Below are positions 61,379 to 64,000 of a DNA stretch of 64,000 nucleotides, piece after piece. The stretch spans positions 113,070 to 177,069 of the forward strand of contig CALVMD010000002.1 of the NCBI GenBank assembly GCA_944342025.1, in the 5' to 3' direction. This stretch comes from an uncultured Clostridia bacterium (GTDB lineage: Bacteria > Bacillota > Clostridia > Christensenellales > Borkfalkiaceae). How positions within the stretch are numbered: the stretch's first letter is position 1; each line of letters starts with the position of its first letter. A program made the translations under genes and the position numbers. Below the pieces are notes generated by a model. That model ran no database searches and was not told the DNA's origin. It worked only from the letters and a program-made list of their open reading frames with translations.

Positions 61379-64000
61379 TCAGCGCTCTTCGATCGTGCCG
61401 TTTGCCTCGCCGCCGACAGGATCGACCAGCTCATAATAAGTGCCCATGAGCAGATAATATCCGTCCGCGTTCTGCGAGACCGTCGTCGCCATAACGGGGA
61501 AATTTTCTCCCTCGCCTATGCTGTACAGAACGAGATATCCTTCCGCCTCGTACTTATCGACCCGCAGCCCTATGGAGTCGGAAACATACGTCATGTTGCA
61601 CTCCCCTTCGGGGATGTATGCTTCGAGATAGGTAAGCCCCGACGCTTCGTCTTCGCGGAGGGTAAACGTCATATCCGTGCCGTATTTATAAGAGAGCAGC
61701 CCGTCCTGCAAAGTATATGCGTACTGATAATCGCCCAGCGTGAGGACGCCGTTCGCGTAGAGCGTGACAGAATCGACGCCGAGCAGCATCGCCGTGTTTT
61801 CCGTGAAATAATAGGTCGCCGTAACTTCTTCTGCCGAAAGGTCGGCAAGCACCGTAACGGCACCGAAGTAACTCGTAGATCCTTTTCCTTCCTCCGAATA
61901 GGTGACGGTAATCAGGTAGACGCCCGGCTCGTCGAATCTGACTTCGCCCTCCGTGATCATATCTTCTGAGAAGGGCACCGTTTTACTGAAACTTGCCCCG
62001 TTCGGCGTACTGTACGTTACGATCAGCTGCCAATCATCAAAACTGCCCTCGCCGACCGCAAAATCCATCGGTCCGACCACATTGATTTCTCCGACCGTCA
62101 CGTCTGCGGGGTCATAGACGGTAACCTTGATCGAATAGCCGATGTCGAAGCCGTACAGTTTTTCGCTGTCGAAACTGCACCATACTTCGCCCGCCGTTTC
62201 GCTGCTGAAAGGCTTCTGCGTTTCCTGATTGATCAGCATGTCCGCCGCTGCGGGGAGCATATGCGCAACGTCATAACCCCCTGCCTGATAAGACCCGCGC
62301 AGGACAATGTATTCGCCGTTGGCGAAAGGCGTTCCGCCGACCTCGCATGCGTATTCGCCGAGTTCGGAAACAAGTTCGGCGAAATAGAACTCCACCTTGC
62401 CTCCCCTTAACATCTCATCCGTAAGGGGCACGGCTGTAAAAGATGTAGTATACGGCTGTCCGTTTTCGGTAAACGTGACCTTGACGTCCACGGGGTTGCC
62501 CGGCGTCAGCGTTCCGGGCATGTCAAAGCTCACGCGCGGATCTTCCGCCATAAGGGCGATCTCCTCGGTCTCGCCGTTCGCCCTGTGAACGGTCAGCGTC
62601 AGGCTGAAAAGCGGCTGTAAAAAGCTGCCGCTCTCATCCACGAGCGCGACGACCGACTGTTCGTTCAGGGTAACTTCCGAAACGGACGTATCGTTCGGGT
62701 CGTAGACGGTGATCCGGATCGGATCAAATTTGACACCAAACGTATACTGCATATCGAGATAATAATCGGTCTCCGCACTCACAGTATTATAGTCAAACGG
62801 GTTGCCTGCTCCGTCGACGAGCATGTCCGACGTAATCGGGAAATAGTACGCCGCCGTTTTATCCGCAGGGAAATAAGTTCCCGTAAGGAGCGCCGCCTCG
62901 TACCCATTGAACGGATCCTGCCCTACTTCGACGGAATAACTGCTCTCGACATAATACGTTTCACCCATATAGAACTGCATGACGTTTGCATCGCCGAGCT
63001 GTTCGTTCGTCAGAGGGACGACCTCGAACGACGTCGATGCGGACTGCTCGCCTTCGGTATAGGTGACTTCGACCTCGAAGATCGTGCTCGCGCCGCTGAA
63101 CGCGCTCGCGTCGACCTGCACGCGCGGATCATCGGCCATTACGGGCTCTCCGTTGCCGTTCGCGCGGTACACCATAATTTCAAGCCCCGCATAATTTTCG
63201 ATCAGCGCCCCCTCTTCATCTACGAGAGCAACGACGCGCTCCGCATTCGTCTCGATGGACAAAACAGAGTTATCGGTCGGATCGTACACGGTCACAGTGC
63301 CCGTATGCACCGTGTATCCGTTATACACGATCTTGACGGGATACCTGCCCGCGGTATGGAAATCGATGAGTCCGTATGTATCGTCCACGACAAACATGTC
63401 TTCGGTCACGGCAAGTTCTTCACTGCCGTCCTCATACTGCACCTGCATTCTCCAAACGGGCGTCTCTTCCCCTTCGGGGATGATCTCGTACATCTCGGAA
63501 TAATCGGTAAACCAAGCACTCACGACCCTGCGGGGTATTTCGACCTCAATCGTCTTTTCGGAACCGTCCGAATAATAGAAGGTAAAGAGGATGACCTCGC
63601 GGCCCGCATCGTTATACCCGTAAGAGACCGCTACGTCCTCGATCCCGACGCCGGGGTCGCCCTGTTCGCCCTTTTCGCCCTGCGGGCCCTGTTCGCCTTG
63701 CTCGCCTTTTTCGCCCTGCGGGCCCTGTGCGCCGTCCTGTCCGTCTTCACCGTCGACGCCCTCGGCCTTCACGCCCGTATCCGTGTCGCCGATCCACCAG
63801 TTGCCGTTTTCGCCGATGTACGGCGTTTTGCCGTCCGCACCGTCCGTGCCGTCCTGTCCGTCTTCGCCTGCGGGGCCCTGTTCGCCCTGGGCGCCGTCTG
63901 CACCGTCTTCACCGTCGACGCCTTCGGCCTTCACGCCCGTATCCGTGTCGCCGATCCACCAGTTGCCGTTTTCGCCGATGTACGGCGTTTTGCCGTCCTG
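61379..64000 (-). CDS. Collagen-like surface protein with Ig-like repeats, N-terminus beyond the window
   Basis: At least 870 residues are seen and the 5' end lies beyond the right edge. The visible N-terminal part has Gly-X-Y triplets (GPQGEKGEQGEQGPQGEKG) broken by the module YIGENGNWWIGDTDTGVKA. Four or so beta-sandwich repeats follow, each with phrases such as VTVYDPTD or VYDPNDTSV, a mid-strand VVALVDE and VPLT(N/D)E. The C-terminus ends ANGTIEER with no LPXTG, SLH or membrane anchor. Such proteins form adhesive surface filaments. It lies upstream of, and separate from, the SipW operon. Confidence 0.87.
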   Translation of the reverse strand, partial: QDGKTPYIGENGNWWIGDTDTGVKAEGVDGEDGADGAQGEQGPAGEDGQDGTDGADGKTPYIGENGNWWIGDTDTGVKAEGVDGEDGQDGAQGPQGEKGEQGEQGPQGEKGEQGDPGVGIEDVAVSYGYNDAGREVILFTFYYSDGSEKTIEVEIPRRVVSAWFTDYSEMYEIIPEGEETPVWRMQVQYEDGSEELAVTEDMFVVDDTYGLIDFHTAGRYPVKIVYNGYTVHTGTVTVYDPTDNSVLSIETNAERVVALVDEEGALIENYAGLEIMVYRANGNGEPVMADDPRVQVDASAFSGASTIFEVEVTYTEGEQSASTSFEVVPLTNEQLGDANVMQFYMGETYYVESSYSVEVGQDPFNGYEAALLTGTYFPADKTAAYYFPITSDMLVDGAGNPFDYNTVSAETDYYLDMQYTFGVKFDPIRITVYDPNDTSVSEVTLNEQSVVALVDESGSFLQPLFSLTLTVHRANGETEEIALMAEDPRVSFDMPGTLTPGNPVDVKVTFTENGQPYTTSFTAVPLTDEMLRGGKVEFYFAELVSELGEYACEVGGTPFANGEYIVLRGSYQAGGYDVAHMLPAAADMLINQETQKPFSSETAGEVWCSFDSEKLYGFDIGYSIKVTVYDPADVTVGEINVVGPMDFAVGEGSFDDWQLIVTYSTPNGASFSKTVPFSEDMITEGEVRFDEPGVYLITVTYSEEGKGSTSYFGAVTVLADLSAEEVTATYYFTENTAMLLGVDSVTLYANGVLTLGDYQYAYTLQDGLLSYKYGTDMTFTLREDEASGLTYLEAYIPEGECNMTYVSDSIGLRVDKYEAEGYLVLYSIGEGENFPVMATTVSQNADGYYLLMGTYYELVDPVGGEANGTIEER
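63741..64000 (-). repeat. 162-bp tandem repeat in the collagen-like gene
   Basis: A unit of 162 bp (54 codons) starts at 63741 and again at 63903; the second copy is cut by the window edge. The two copies are almost identical (one difference seen in the first 30 bases), which indicates recent duplication or conversion. Confidence 0.85.

Noticed and set aside
61379-64000. Sortase-anchored (LPXTG) surface protein
   Set aside because: The C-terminus has no LPXTG, hydrophobic segment or basic tail.
1-64000. CRISPR array, prophage or insertion sequence
   Set aside because: No regularly spaced repeats, integrase, transposase, terminase or capsid features were seen in the window.

Overview
The window is GC-rich chromosomal DNA from a member of the Firmicutes (Bacillota), most likely a spore-forming Clostridia-type lineage. 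The evidence is the gene order ylxM-ffh-rpsP-khpA-rimM-trmD, rbgA-rnhB-yraN, dprA-topA-trmFO-hslV-hslU and plsX-rnc-smc-ftsY, together with spoIIE, a gerA-type germination operon and a CIRCE operator. No species is assigned. No phage, insertion sequence, integron or CRISPR array was seen.

Layout. From 1 to 30.2 kb every gene lies on the minus strand: a housekeeping block for translation, secretion (ffh, ftsY), RNA processing, DNA topology, lipid synthesis and chromosome segregation. At about 30.3 kb transcription diverges between recF (minus) and dnaA (plus), followed by mnmG; this is a plausible origin-proximal point, although dnaN is absent here. From 33.8 to 38 kb lie a GH127 glycosidase and cysS (minus). 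From 38 to 45 kb lies a sporulation and germination segment: spoIIE, a 27-codon ORF, an unknown membrane protein and gerAA-AB-AC. From 44.99 to 45.49 kb a strong promoter and a terminator bracket about 500 nt without a convincing gene, a candidate large structured RNA. From 45.5 to 49.4 kb lie GNAT, PRC-barrel and phospholipase-C-like genes and tRNAs Val, Gly, Cys and Leu. The tRNA-Leu(UAA) gene is split by a 208-nt group I intron at the site used in cyanobacteria and plastids.

The right end is accessory and envelope-directed. An ECF sigma factor and its probable membrane anti-sigma factor (50.75-52.45 kb) face a divergent lipoprotein gene whose product resembles the anti-sigma ectodomain. 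The two divergent upstream regions share one promoter-like motif, and both proteins carry poly-aspartate tracts. Next comes a minus-strand operon (61.04 to 52.66 kb) with an ER-type signal peptidase (SipW-like), several proteins with SipW-type TasA/CalY-like leaders, a membrane-anchored unknown and a 1531-residue beta-helix protein. A collagen-like, Ig-like-repeat protein runs off the right edge. Together they look like a surface fibre or matrix system.

Regulation visible in the sequence: a consensus promoter with a CIRCE (HrcA) operator ahead of trmFO-hslV-hslU; a second consensus promoter whose -35 box lies in the ffh terminator and drives rpsP; and many TTGACA-17-TATAAT-like promoters and hairpin terminators that set the operon limits given below.
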